Part shown: piece after piece, positions 17,383 through 26,760 of the stretch | Layout: each line of letters starts with the position of its first letter | How positions within the stretch are numbered: position 1 is the stretch's first letter | NCBI GenBank assembly: GCA_001885315.1 | Contig: MLPZ01000003.1 | Span: 147,164 to 211,163 of the forward strand | Direction of reading: 5' to 3' | DNA from: Treponema sp. CETP13 | Lineage (GTDB): Bacteria > Spirochaetota > Spirochaetia > Treponematales > Treponemataceae | DNA: 64,000 nucleotides | Notes under the pieces: model-generated | The model's database searches: none | The model's input: only the letters and a program-made list of their open reading frames with translations | Told to the model about the DNA's origin: nothing | Program-made: the position numbers and the translations under genes

Positions 17383-19239
17383 CTAAACCTTAAATTTATG
17401 AACTTCAACACCTAATTTTATTACACTTTGTGCATTTTCTTTTGACACATCTTTTGTATTATTTAAGGCATCATTAATACGCTCAGCCCCTTTATCAATC
17501 TGTAAGACAGCCTCATTAACCTTATTAGTTACATCTGCAAGAACATCCATTTCAGAAACAATTTCTTTACTTCCCGCAAGCATCTCAGTTGAGCTATCTC
17601 GAACAGATACCGTAATGTCACTAATATTTTGCATCGCTTGTAAAACCTGTCCACTCCCTGCAGATTGTTCATCCATTGCAGATTTTATGACATCTTCTTG
17701 ATTTTTTACAGTATTAGTCAATTCAAAAATAGTATCAAATTGATTTTGCACTTCTCCTGTTGTAGATACAATTGCAGAAATAGAGGCTTCTAATTCTTTT
17801 AAACTACTAGAAATCGTTTGACCTTGATTATTTGAATCTTCTGCAAGCTTTCTTATTTCATCAGCAACAACTGCAAACCCTTTTCCTGCCTCGCCTGCAT
17901 GAGCCGCTTCTATTGCAGCATTCATAGCCAATAAATTTGTCTGAGTTGCAATATTTTGTATAACTTCGGTTGCTTCGATAAGACCTGCAGAATCCTGCAT
18001 TACTCGAGAAGCTACTGTTACTGCATCATTGACCTTGCCTTGTCCAAGCTCAGATGCCTTCCCTAAATCTGTTACTGTAATTGCATTTTTTGACAAAATA
18101 TCTGATACAGAACGTATATTGGCAACCATTTCTTCTACGGCAGCAGAAGACTGCGAAACACTCGCAGATTGAGATTCAATTTGTGAATTAAGCTTTTCTA
18201 TTCGCTGTTGAATTTGTAAAACAGTTGAATGTGCTTCCTCTACTCCTGCTGATTGATTTATTACTTCATCTTTTATATCAGCTATAGAAGTTATCATTTT
18301 TTTTATCACTGTTTCGGCATTGGTAATTTCATTTTCTAATTTTTTAGCGACAGCTTCCGAAACATTTTCTGTTTCTAATATATCTTTTAACAGCGTTTTT
18401 GTAGAATCTACAAAAATATTCACCTGTTTTGTTAATATTCCTACTTCATCTCGAGTTACTATGGCCAATTCATCCATAGAGAAATCTCTTTGTGAAAGAA
18501 GTTCTGTATTATCAACAACCGCTTCAAGCGCATCTGCTGCTGCTTTTGATTGTAATACAAAATCATATACAGCAAAAATAATACCAATAATCGCAGTAGG
18601 GATTACATGCCAGAACATAACTTCGGAAAAAGGGACAGACTGTATTACCAAATACATTGCAGTTATAGTACAAAAAACTGCACCACAAACACTAATAAGC
18701 GCAATTAAAGAAGACCTTTTAACAAAACTTAATGCAATATTGTTTTTATCAAGAGGAACATACTGTACCCATATTTCATATTCATGTAACCAATGTATAT
18801 AAAAAACAGGCGACACAAGAGAAAACACACCTATAGCAGCTGCCCAAAGAGGAAAAGCTAAAAACTTGCTTCCGTTAAGTTTGCCCAAGGCAACTATCAA
18901 TAGGGCTGTAAAAATCATAGAAAGAATCGAAAAAGCAAGTCCCATTAATGGGAAATATTTTACCGCTTTATTAACTGTATTAAAAGTTTCTGCACTACCG
19001 TCATATTCACTGATTCTCTTACCAAAAGACCAACTAAATAAAAAAGCAATACCAATAAAAACAATAACAAAAAGTATATATTGCCAAGATAAAAAATAAT
19101 CAATTATTTCTGAAGATTGAAGAAGCTTATTGTATGTTATTAAAACAACAAAAAAGACTTGACAAGCAACAAAAGATACAACATTCAACACAACCAATCT
19201 TGTTGGCATTGTTGGCATTTTAATTTTTTTATTTTGCAT
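17383..19239 (-). CDS. Methyl-accepting chemotaxis protein (second of tandem pair)
   Basis: This paralogue matches its neighbour in length (618 residues), architecture (six hydrophobic segments, linker, cytoplasmic coiled coil) and much of the signalling domain. The tip around [20 protein letters not shown] is identical in both proteins. The longest frame begins at a TTG at 19245 that directly abuts the SD. The ATG at 19239 has AGGAG six bases upstream, so I chose it. The membrane region diverges more than the signalling region, which suggests different inputs feeding one pathway. Confidence 0.95.
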   Translation of the reverse strand: MQNKKIKMPTMPTRLVVLNVVSFVACQVFFVVLITYNKLLQSSEIIDYFLSWQYILFVIVFIGIAFLFSWSFGKRISEYDGSAETFNTVNKAVKYFPLMGLAFSILSMIFTALLIVALGKLNGSKFLAFPLWAAAIGVFSLVSPVFYIHWLHEYEIWVQYVPLDKNNIALSFVKRSSLIALISVCGAVFCTITAMYLVIQSVPFSEVMFWHVIPTAIIGIIFAVYDFVLQSKAAADALEAVVDNTELLSQRDFSMDELAIVTRDEVGILTKQVNIFVDSTKTLLKDILETENVSEAVAKKLENEITNAETVIKKMITSIADIKDEVINQSAGVEEAHSTVLQIQQRIEKLNSQIESQSASVSQSSAAVEEMVANIRSVSDILSKNAITVTDLGKASELGQGKVNDAVTVASRVMQDSAGLIEATEVIQNIATQTNLLAMNAAIEAAHAGEAGKGFAVVADEIRKLAEDSNNQGQTISSSLKELEASISAIVSTTGEVQNQFDTIFELTNTVKNQEDVIKSAMDEQSAGSGQVLQAMQNISDITVSVRDSSTEMLAGSKEIVSEMDVLADVTNKVNEAVLQIDKGAERINDALNNTKDVSKENAQSVIKLGVEVHKFKV

Positions 19240-19407
19240 GGACAACTCCTAAATTTATATAAAAATCATTTTTAAATACCTGAAACCTTAATAAAATCTC
19301 AGATTTCTTATAATTATTATAAATCACAACTTAGGTTAACACAATATTAAAGCTTTGTTTTCAAACTTTTTCTACATGTCTATGGAAGAAAATTTATTAA
19401 CAAAATA

Positions 19408-21006
19408 TCAAAGCATACTAATAACTCCATTACTTTTTCTAAAAAAAACAGCTTCTTGTAAATCTTGTATAGTAATTATAAAACTTCCTTTCATATCTGC
19501 AATAGTACGTGCTAACTTCATACAACTATGAACTGCTCGAGCGGAAAAACCTTGCTCCTTTGTTGTATTTTCAAGCCATTCTTTACACGAGTTGTCAAGT
19601 TTACAATAAAAAGCAACCTCAGAAGCAGAAAGCCAAGCATTTGGTTTACCTTGTCGCTCACGTTGAATAGCAACTGCACGTCCAATATCTTTGCGTAACA
19701 TTTCTGTACTTATAGCGGTTTTTCCTTCTACAGCTTTTTCTCCCGAATTTGCTTTTACAGCTATTCTAATATCTATTCTGTCAAGCAATGGAGAAGAAAA
19801 ACGCCTCCAATATTGTTCTACAGATCGAGCACTACATACACATATTTTATCGTCACAACCAAAATTTCCACACGGACAAGGATTCGTTGCAATTAAAAGT
19901 TGAAAATGAGCCGGAAATTCAGTACGTCGCCCAGCACGACTTAAAACAATACGACCTTCTTCGAGAGGAACTCGTAGCGACTGTAATACAGAAGTTTTAA
20001 ACTCTGCTGCTTCGTCTAAAAACAACACTCCATTATGTGCAAGAGATATTTCTCCCGGTCGACAATTTCGACCACCTCCAATCATACCTTCTAAACTTGC
20101 ACTTTGATGCGGCATTCGAAAAGGAGCTTCCCTTATAAGATTTGTTTTTGGAGGTAAACAGCCTGCAATACTATAAATGCGAGTAACAGGCTGTGATTCT
20201 GCCAAAGTCAATTGAGGTAATAAAGAGGCAAAACGCCTTAGAGCTAACGTTTTTCCACATCCTGGTGGCCCATATGCAATTATGTTATGTCGCCCGGCTG
20301 CTCCAATTTGCAATGCTCTTACAAGTTTTGGTTGACCAACAATACCACTAAAGTCAGTACCTATTTTTACAGGTGAAAAAATAACATGATTATCTGTTTC
20401 GTTATTACTTTTCTTTTTTGGTAAACATGTTATGTTTGATAATTTAGCACTGTTTTCTACATTATTTATTTTTTTTACCTGTTTTGGTAACTTTGCAAAC
20501 ACTTTCCATGCATTTTGTAAAGAATCAACAACAAAAACATTTATTTCCTTAACACCACTTGCTTCTTCAGCATTTTCTTTTGGCACAATACAATACTGAA
20601 TTCCACATTCAGCTGCAGTAGAAACTGCTGCATGAACACCACGAACACGTCTTACACGACCTGCCAATTCTAATTCTCCCATAACAAGAACTTTAATTTT
20701 AGAATCACACTTTTCTATTTTTTTTTCTATTTTTGCTTTTTCAAACAGCACTGCAAGAGCCATTGCTAAATCAAATCCCGCACCTTCTTTTTTTACATCT
20801 GCTGGAGACAGACTTATTAGCACTCGTTCTGAAGGAAATTCAAACCCAGAATTCCGAATTGCAGCACGCATTCTTTCTCGTGCTTCTTTAACCGCATTAT
20901 CTGCAAGGCCAACCAAATCTACAGCCGGAATACCTCGGCGAAGATCTACTTCTACTGTAACCATTGCTCCTTCATAGCCAAATGGAGAAAAACTTATAAT
21001 TTGCAT
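19408..21006 (-). CDS. comM: YifB/ComM-family Mg-chelatase-like AAA+ ATPase
   Basis: The 532-residue protein has the family layout. An N-terminal Lon-like ChlI domain (VDLVGLADNAVKEARERMRAA near residue 30) is followed by an AAA+ core with Walker A GPPGCGKT, Walker B VLFLDEAAEF and a sensor region around ATNPCPCGNFGC. The C-terminal Mg_chelatase_C domain closes it (ARAVHSCMKLARTIAD). In naturally transformable bacteria ComM is a hexameric helicase that promotes branch migration of incoming DNA; its role in spirochaetes is not established. SD AGGGG before the ATG. Confidence 0.93.
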   Translation of the reverse strand: MQIISFSPFGYEGAMVTVEVDLRRGIPAVDLVGLADNAVKEARERMRAAIRNSGFEFPSERVLISLSPADVKKEGAGFDLAMALAVLFEKAKIEKKIEKCDSKIKVLVMGELELAGRVRRVRGVHAAVSTAAECGIQYCIVPKENAEEASGVKEINVFVVDSLQNAWKVFAKLPKQVKKINNVENSAKLSNITCLPKKKSNNETDNHVIFSPVKIGTDFSGIVGQPKLVRALQIGAAGRHNIIAYGPPGCGKTLALRRFASLLPQLTLAESQPVTRIYSIAGCLPPKTNLIREAPFRMPHQSASLEGMIGGGRNCRPGEISLAHNGVLFLDEAAEFKTSVLQSLRVPLEEGRIVLSRAGRRTEFPAHFQLLIATNPCPCGNFGCDDKICVCSARSVEQYWRRFSSPLLDRIDIRIAVKANSGEKAVEGKTAISTEMLRKDIGRAVAIQRERQGKPNAWLSASEVAFYCKLDNSCKEWLENTTKEQGFSARAVHSCMKLARTIADMKGSFIITIQDLQEAVFFRKSNGVISML

Positions 21007-21128
21007 ATATACCCCTTAATTTTACAGATTAAGAATTTATCAATTTAGTTTTCACAAGTCTTTATATTCTTTTTCTATAAAAAAAATGGAGCATACATAC
21101 TTTTTCCCCTTTTTTTTTAAATTTTTTA

Positions 21129-21137
21129 TGCTATACT
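21129..21137 (+). promoter_or_regulatory. Extended -10 promoter of the LacI-family gene
   Basis: TGC-TATACT lies 33 bases before the regulator's ATG. An ATG five bases after the hexamer (21143) opens a 14-codon frame that ends at 21187, across the true start codon in another frame. It may be a chance leader peptide. Confidence 0.5.
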
Positions 21138-21170
21138 TTAAGATGAAACAAATAAAACTAGGGAAAATCA

Positions 21171-22208
21171 ATGAAAGTAACTATTAAGGATATTGCAGAA
21201 AAAGCTGGCGTTTCGAAAACCGCAGTTTCTTTTGCATTTAACAACCCTCAGAGAATTTCTAAAAGTACTTATAAAAAAATAATGGACATTGCTAGAGAAG
21301 TTGGTTATGCCCCCGATCCAGTTGCTAGGATTCTTGCAAAGCGACACACAAGTACAATAGGGTTACTATTACCACAAACACTAACAGAAGTTTTTGAAAA
21401 CCCATACATGGCTGAATTAGTTAGAGGTATTGGTCATGTTTGTGAGCTAGAATCACTTACACTTATGCTTATATCTCCAAAAAAAGGAATTATAACACAC
21501 TCAATTCAAAGTGCTGCTGTTGATGGAATGATTGCTGTCGGAGTAAGTTTTCAGAGTGAAGTACATGAAGCTTTTAGACAACGACAAATGCCTTATGTCA
21601 CGATAGATGCTTCTAACTCTTCTGATTATTTAAACGTCGGAATTGATAATGAATCGACTGCTAAACGATTAATGGATTTACTGTTAGACTTAGGACACCG
21701 GAAAATTTGTTTTTGTGCATTAAATCCTATTGCAAAAGATCTTGATATTCATGAAAGTTCTTTTACTATGACTGCTCGTCAAAAAGGAATCATGCAATCT
21801 GTTAAACAACACAATATTACTAAAGAAACTCAAAATAAGTTTAGTTTTGTTGAAATAGGCGTTTCTATAAATTCTGCTTATAAACTTGCAAAAGAAGAAT
21901 TACAAAAAAAGGATAGACCAACCGCAATCTATTGTATGGCTGATGGTCAAGCGTTTGGCTTTTATCGAGCAGCACAAGAACTTGGAATTAAAATCCCTGA
22001 TGAATTAAGCATTGTTTCATTTGATGATTTACCAATAAACAAAGCCCTTTATCCAGAACTCACATGTATACATCAACCGGGATATGAAAAGGGCATTGCT
22101 GCAGCACAATTGCTTGTCGACCAAATAGCTGGAAAAGATTGTACATCTATTATTATTCCGGCACACATAAAAAACAGAGAGTCTACAGCTCCTTGCAATT
22201 TAGAGTAG
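21171..22208 (+). CDS. LacI-family transcriptional regulator
   Basis: The 345-residue repressor has an N-terminal helix-turn-helix (TIKDIAEKAGVSKTAVSFAF, residues 3-22), a hinge helix near VGYAPDPVARILAKR, and a periplasmic-binding-protein-like sugar-sensor domain (about 60-340). SIVSFDDLPI is typical of that domain. It should bind a palindromic operator and respond to a sugar or nucleoside effector, which cannot be told from sequence. SD is AGGGA. No sugar-utilisation genes are adjacent, so the targets probably lie elsewhere. It overlaps the convergent PHP gene by 26 bases. Confidence 0.92.
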   Translation: MKVTIKDIAEKAGVSKTAVSFAFNNPQRISKSTYKKIMDIAREVGYAPDPVARILAKRHTSTIGLLLPQTLTEVFENPYMAELVRGIGHVCELESLTLMLISPKKGIITHSIQSAAVDGMIAVGVSFQSEVHEAFRQRQMPYVTIDASNSSDYLNVGIDNESTAKRLMDLLLDLGHRKICFCALNPIAKDLDIHESSFTMTARQKGIMQSVKQHNITKETQNKFSFVEIGVSINSAYKLAKEELQKKDRPTAIYCMADGQAFGFYRAAQELGIKIPDELSIVSFDDLPINKALYPELTCIHQPGYEKGIAAAQLLVDQIAGKDCTSIIIPAHIKNRESTAPCNLE

Positions 22209-23058
22209 TCTCTTTTTTTTGCAAAGCGGGCTGCAATTCTTCTAACCAAAATCGGTCATCAATAGTTCGATTTCCCGCTGTTTTACCTAAAAACCGATCT
22301 GTTCTAACGCTTTGGCCATGAAAATCGCTTCCACCTGTTACAAAAAAGCCAAGTTTATGTGCCATTTTTTCTAATCTCTCACACTCTACAACACGAGCTC
22401 CTGGATGCCAAGCTTCTAGCCCTTCCACCCCTCTGTCATGAATATCTTTTAAAATAGGTTCAATTTTTCCCCAAGATACATATAAAGATAAAGGATGAGC
22501 AATAACAGGGATTCCACCACTTTCTTTTATAGCAACTATTGCTTCATCTAAAGAAGCCCCGACCCTCTCTACATAAAAAGGTCTTCCTTTTGCTAAATAT
22601 TTATCGAATGCTAATTGGCGTTTTTTTACCACTCCATGATCAACCATCCAAGCTGCAATATGAGGTCTACCAATTGTTGAAACATTGTATTTTTTAGACA
22701 CCTCTTCTAATGTTATATCCATACCAGCTTGATTCATACGATTTATTATTTCAAGATTACGATCTTTTCGCCCTTTTTGTAACAAATTAATGATTTTTAC
22801 TAAAGTAGGTGATATACTTTTAAGAGAGAGCCCTAACAAATGAAATTCACCTGTTGGCCATTGTATTTGTATCTCAATTCCAGGAACAAATGTGATTCCT
22901 GTTTTCAAAGCTGTTTTTTGTGCCTCTGCAAGACCATCTATTGTATCGTGATCAGTTAGAGCTAATACAGTAATGCCTTCTTTATTGGCATAATTCACTA
23001 ACTCAGAAGGACTAAAAACTCCATCTGAGGCAGTAGAGTGTGAATGTAAATCTATCAT
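22183..23058 (-). CDS. PHP-domain phosphoesterase (YciV/TrpH-like)
   Basis: The 291-residue PHP protein has metal-binding motifs HSHSTASDG (residues 4-12), TDHD (36-39), a conserved E in GIEIQI, and GSDFHG near the end. Related E. coli YciV/RNase AM removes nucleotides from RNA 5' ends and 3'-phosphates from pAp-type substrates. That activity is possible here but not shown. An extended -10 (TGC-TATTCT) ends six bases before the ATG with no SD, implying a leaderless mRNA. Confidence 0.88.
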   Translation of the reverse strand: MIDLHSHSTASDGVFSPSELVNYANKEGITVLALTDHDTIDGLAEAQKTALKTGITFVPGIEIQIQWPTGEFHLLGLSLKSISPTLVKIINLLQKGRKDRNLEIINRMNQAGMDITLEEVSKKYNVSTIGRPHIAAWMVDHGVVKKRQLAFDKYLAKGRPFYVERVGASLDEAIVAIKESGGIPVIAHPLSLYVSWGKIEPILKDIHDRGVEGLEAWHPGARVVECERLEKMAHKLGFFVTGGSDFHGQSVRTDRFLGKTAGNRTIDDRFWLEELQPALQKKETTLNCKEL

Positions 23059-23064
23059 GAAAAA

Positions 23065-23097
23065 AGAATAGCATAAAAATAGAATTTATGTTATTCT
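23065..23097. promoter_or_regulatory. Back-to-back extended -10 promoters (PHP gene and cyclic-nucleotide regulator)
   Basis: The segment is an 11-of-12 inverted repeat. Each arm reads TTATGnTATTCT outward, that is an extended -10 for the PHP gene (minus strand, 23073-23065) and one for the regulator (plus strand, 23089-23097). The symmetry is explained by two divergent promoters rather than an operator. Confidence 0.6.
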
Positions 23098-23157
23098 AAC
23101 AATCGCGTTATTTTTATATTTCATACACATTTTACATTACAGGAAAGGAAGCTAGAA

Positions 23158-24411
23158 ATGCCTAAACCAACAAAATACACTCAAGGTTCTATCATTTACT
23201 TTTCCGGCGATATGGATGATCGCATCTTTATTTTACAAAGTGGGCAAATTAGTCTTACATCTGTTGATATAGAAACAAAACGCCCCATAGAACAACAACT
23301 ACATGCAGGAGAGTTTTTTGGGGTAAAATCAGCACTAGGACATTTTCCTCGAGAAGAAACTGCAACCGTTTTAGAAAGTTCAACAACAATTGTTCTAACT
23401 ATTCCTGAATTTGAAACAATCTTTAGTAATAACAAACCTCTTATAATGAAAATGCTACGTGTTTTTTCAACTCAATTACGCGATATACATAAACAAACAG
23501 AATCTATATTACATAACACAGCTACCGTTAGTACACAAGAAGGGATGTTAGAGGTTGCTCGTTCTTTCTTTGATGATGAACAGTATAGATCTTGTTGTGA
23601 TGTTTGTAATAAACTTATGCAAGAATTTCCTACCTCTCCAAAGATTGAGGCTGCAGCAAAACTACTTGAAGATTCAAATAGAAGATATCAAAACCAACTC
23701 AAAACAGGACAAATACATAAAGTTGCAGAAGTACAAAATGCAAACGTATCTAATCCAACCACATTAACTCAATTTTCTTTACCTGCCTTTGGACGATTTG
23801 CAAAAACATATGAACCGGGTCAAGTTATTATTAGTGAATTTGAACCAGGAACAACTTTTTACCTTATTCAATCAGGACAAGTCCAGTTAGTAAAATGTGT
23901 GAATGGAACAAAAAAGAACCTTGATATTCTTATGCCTGGTGAAATTTTTGGTGAAATGGCTATTCTCGACAACAGTCCTCGATCTGCAACCTGCGTAGCA
24001 ATTGGCGAAGTTGAAGTTCTTGAATTTAACAAAGAAAACTTTAGCATTTTAGTTACTGGGAATCCACAAATGGCGCTCATATTATTAAAACTTTTTTGTA
24101 AACGTATTTATGATCAAAAACGTCGTTTTAAGACACTTTGCATAAAAGATACCTCTGCTCGTATATGTGATGTCTTTCTTATGTTTGATGAATTACATCC
24201 TGGGAAAGATTTAGAAGCCAGAAAACGTCGTTTTAACCTTACAATACAAGATCTTTCTCACTGGGCTGGATTACCTATTAATATAGTCAATGACGAAGTA
24301 AATAAACTTGTAGAAAAGCGTCGCCTTGAAATTTACGAAAACTATATGATTGTTGCAAATATTGGTGAAATTAAACGTACTGTTGAACAAAAAACCGCTG
24401 TTCGTTTATAA
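23158..24411 (+). CDS. Regulator with two cyclic-nucleotide-binding domains and a Crp-like winged helix
   Basis: The 417-residue protein has a first cNMP-binding domain (about 10-115, GEFFGVKSALG), a helical TPR-like linker (about 125-170), a second, better conserved cNMP domain (about 205-320, GEIFGEMAILDNSPRSATC) and a C-terminal winged-helix region (about 335-400, LTIQDLSHWAGLPINIVNDEV) like Crp/Fnr. It probably senses cAMP or another nucleotide and may bind DNA. The first domain lacks the RSAT-type phosphate cassette (PREETAT instead), so it may not bind ligand. SD AGGAAAGGAAG. Similar double-sensor proteins occur in treponemes, as far as I recall. Confidence 0.87.
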   Translation: MPKPTKYTQGSIIYFSGDMDDRIFILQSGQISLTSVDIETKRPIEQQLHAGEFFGVKSALGHFPREETATVLESSTTIVLTIPEFETIFSNNKPLIMKMLRVFSTQLRDIHKQTESILHNTATVSTQEGMLEVARSFFDDEQYRSCCDVCNKLMQEFPTSPKIEAAAKLLEDSNRRYQNQLKTGQIHKVAEVQNANVSNPTTLTQFSLPAFGRFAKTYEPGQVIISEFEPGTTFYLIQSGQVQLVKCVNGTKKNLDILMPGEIFGEMAILDNSPRSATCVAIGEVEVLEFNKENFSILVTGNPQMALILLKLFCKRIYDQKRRFKTLCIKDTSARICDVFLMFDELHPGKDLEARKRRFNLTIQDLSHWAGLPINIVNDEVNKLVEKRRLEIYENYMIVANIGEIKRTVEQKTAVRL

Positions 24412-24432
24412 AAAATAGTTCCAAACAAATTA

Positions 24433-24461
24433 TTGACCCATTCTCTTACTTTCAGTATACT
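24433..24461 (+). promoter_or_regulatory. Promoter of tRNA-Thr
   Basis: TTGACC (24433-24438), a 17-base spacer and TATACT (24456-24461) precede the tRNA by 12 bases. Confidence 0.75.
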
Positions 24462-24473
24462 TATAAAACTATT

Positions 24474-24546
24474 GCCAACTTAGCTCACCTGGTAGAGCAG
24501 CTCACTCGTAACGAGCAGGTACTCGGTTCAAGTCCGGGAGTTGGCT
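24474..24546 (+). tRNA. tRNA-Thr (anticodon CGU)
   Basis: The 73-nt cloverleaf folds by hand: acceptor GCCAACT/AGTTGGC, D stem GCTC/GAGC, anticodon loop CTCGTAA (anticodon CGT), a 5-base variable loop, and T arm CTCGG-TTCAAGT-CCGGG. The anticodon stem has one A-C mismatch at its loop end. The discriminator is T and CCA is not encoded. It reads ACG codons. Confidence 0.95.
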
Positions 24547-24567
24547 TAAGAAAAATATTAGCTAAAA

Positions 24568-24617
24568 GCACCCCAATAAGTGAACAAGAAAGTTCAGTTT
24601 TAGGAGGTGCCTTTTTT
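24568..24617. terminator. Terminator after tRNA-Thr, also at the end of the trp operon
   Basis: GCACC (24568-24572) pairs with GGTGC (24606-24610), with an inner GAAC/GTTC hairpin and a six-T run on the plus strand. The reverse direction ends in a shorter T-run after trpA, so it may serve both. Confidence 0.55.
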
Positions 24618-24635
24618 ATTTTTATATTATTCCGA

Positions 24636-25421
24636 TTAACGAGCTCCATCAGAAAGTTCTTTTGCTTTGTTATAAATTCGCTCATACAATAGTTTTGAGT
24701 TTAAGAATTCATTTGTAGGTTTGTTTTCTTGTTCTTCTACAAATTTAGAAATAATATTAACAAAAACAGACCCTGCAACAACGGCATAAACGTGAGGAGC
24801 AAGGGTCTTGCTTTGCTCACCATTTTGAATACCAAATCCACCTAAGATTTTAGAACCGCCTTCACTGCATCTTTCGATATATTGTATCATATCATCTGTA
24901 ATAGTCGTTGCCTGCCCTGTAATTCCTGCTCGCAAAACACTATAAATATATTTAAAACCTGCATGAGCAACTTTTGAAAGTCTCTCATCTGTTACTGATG
25001 GGGCAATAACAGGAATTTGATTTACATTGTATTTTTCACACAAAGTTTTTAACCCTTCATCACAATCAAAAGGTAAGTCCCCAATAATAAAACCTGTAGC
25101 ACCAATTTTTATTGCTCGCTCTACAAAGTTTTGCATACCAGGTCTAAAAAAAATAGAAGTGTAGGACATTAAAAAAATTTCAATATCAGGATGTTTTTTA
25201 TGAACCTTTCCAATAAAATCTAATCCATTTTGTGTCGTGTATCCACGAGCAAGAACTTTTGCATTTGCATTTTGAATTATTTTACCATCAGCGCTCGGAT
25301 CGCTAAACGGTAATTGAACTTCTAATATTTTTGCTCCACCGTCTATTAGAGCATCTGCTACAATAAGAGCTGTTTCATCATCAGGATACCCTGCAACTTG
25401 ATGTGCCATTAAAATTGCCAT
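24636..25421 (-). CDS. trpA: Tryptophan synthase alpha subunit
   Basis: This subunit cleaves indole-3-glycerol phosphate to indole and glyceraldehyde-3-phosphate and channels indole to TrpB. The catalytic pair is conserved: E34 in LEVQLPFSDP and D45 in ADG keep the 11-residue spacing of the E. coli E49/D60 pair. The 261-residue protein lacks about 15 N-terminal residues relative to E. coli, but SD AAGGAG sits well before this ATG. It is the last gene of the trp operon, 27 bases after trpB. Confidence 0.96.
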   Translation of the reverse strand: MAILMAHQVAGYPDDETALIVADALIDGGAKILEVQLPFSDPSADGKIIQNANAKVLARGYTTQNGLDFIGKVHKKHPDIEIFLMSYTSIFFRPGMQNFVERAIKIGATGFIIGDLPFDCDEGLKTLCEKYNVNQIPVIAPSVTDERLSKVAHAGFKYIYSVLRAGITGQATTITDDMIQYIERCSEGGSKILGGFGIQNGEQSKTLAPHVYAVVAGSVFVNIISKFVEEQENKPTNEFLNSKLLYERIYNKAKELSDGAR

Positions 25422-25448
25422 TTTTATCTCCTTAAGTGAAAAAGCTTA

Positions 25449-26759
25449 TTAAGCCTCTTCCTCGTGAATTGTTATTTTTGAAGAATGAATTTCTGTATTT
25501 GAATTAAGTCTCTCTAATTCACCTTGTAAAAACTCACCCCATTCTTTTGGTCTAAAAACAGGGGATGTAATAAAGATATCTTTATCTCCTCGACCGCTCA
25601 TGTTAATAACAATTACTTTATCTTTACTCATTGTTTTAGCAAGTTTTAAAGCCTCTGATCCTGCATGAGCACTTTCAAGTGCAAATAAAACACCTTCATT
25701 TTGTGCAAAAACTTTAACCGCATTTAATGCCTCGCTATCAGTTGCAGAAGTAAATTCTATACGTCCTTTTTCACCTAAATAAGCAAGCTGAGGTCCAATT
25801 CCTGCATAATCTAAACCTGCCGAAATCGAACGAGTATCATTAACTTGCCCGTCTTCATTTACTAAAAACTTACTTTTATAGCCATGCAGTATATCTAAAT
25901 GTGCGTCACCTGCCATTCGAACAGCATTGTTTCCCTCTCCAGGTCCTATTCCACCTGCTTCTACTGCAATAAGCCGAGGTTTTTGTTCGTTTATATACGG
26001 CTCGAAAAAACCAATGGCATTTGATCCACCACCAACACATGCTATACATGCATCAGGAGAAAGACCTCGTTCTGCCAATTGGGATTTAGTTTCACGACCA
26101 ACAAAAGACTGAAAAGTTCGAACCATATCAGGAAAAGGATCGGGGCCTAAGGCAGAACCAATAACATAATGAGTTGTCTCAAAATTAGCTGCCCAGTCTC
26201 TCATAGCCTCGTTTATTGCATCTTTTAGAATACGAGAGCCAGTTAAAACAGGAACAACTTTTGCACCATACAACTCCATTGAAGCTACATTTGGCTGTTG
26301 CCGTTTCATATCAATTTCGCCCATATAGACTGTACATTTCATACCCAAACGAGCACAGGCTGCTGCTGTTGCCACGCCATGTTGCCCCGCACCAGTTTCG
26401 GCAATAATTCGAGTTTTACCACTATATTTTGCCAAAAGAACTTGCCCAATAGCATTATTAATTTTATGAGCACCTGTATTTGCAAGTCCTTCAAGTTTTA
26501 CATAAATTTGGGCTCCACCTAACAAATCACTTGTGCGCTTTGCATGAAGCATAGGTGTTGGACGGCCTATAAAATCACGTTGCAATTCAGAAAGTTCTGC
26601 TAGAAACTTATTGTCTTTCATCGCCTTTTCAAAATTGACACCAGTTTCATCAATCGTGCGACGTAAAATTTCTGCCACATATTTACCGCCAAATTGACCA
26701 AAAAAACCATTGTCACTCATTCGCGGTGTATCACTTATTCTTTTCTCTATTGATTCCAT
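25449..26759 (-). CDS. trpB: Tryptophan synthase beta subunit
   Basis: This PLP enzyme joins indole and serine to make tryptophan. The 436-residue protein carries the PLP lysine K99 in GAHKINNA, the GGGSNAIG phosphate-binding loop near residue 245, and the ETGAGQHGVATA segment of the classical TrpB1 type. The C-terminus is about 30 residues longer than usual and ends in an acidic tail. SD AGGA. Only one base separates its start codon from the trpCF stop, so translation is probably coupled. Confidence 0.97.
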   Translation of the reverse strand: MESIEKRISDTPRMSDNGFFGQFGGKYVAEILRRTIDETGVNFEKAMKDNKFLAELSELQRDFIGRPTPMLHAKRTSDLLGGAQIYVKLEGLANTGAHKINNAIGQVLLAKYSGKTRIIAETGAGQHGVATAAACARLGMKCTVYMGEIDMKRQQPNVASMELYGAKVVPVLTGSRILKDAINEAMRDWAANFETTHYVIGSALGPDPFPDMVRTFQSFVGRETKSQLAERGLSPDACIACVGGGSNAIGFFEPYINEQKPRLIAVEAGGIGPGEGNNAVRMAGDAHLDILHGYKSKFLVNEDGQVNDTRSISAGLDYAGIGPQLAYLGEKGRIEFTSATDSEALNAVKVFAQNEGVLFALESAHAGSEALKLAKTMSKDKVIVINMSGRGDKDIFITSPVFRPKEWGEFLQGELERLNSNTEIHSSKITIHEEEA

Positions 26760-26760
26760 T

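Noticed and set aside
23065..23097. Operator for the cyclic-nucleotide regulator
   Set aside because: The inverted repeat is accounted for by two divergent extended -10 promoters and does not resemble the TGTGA-N6-TCACA Crp site.
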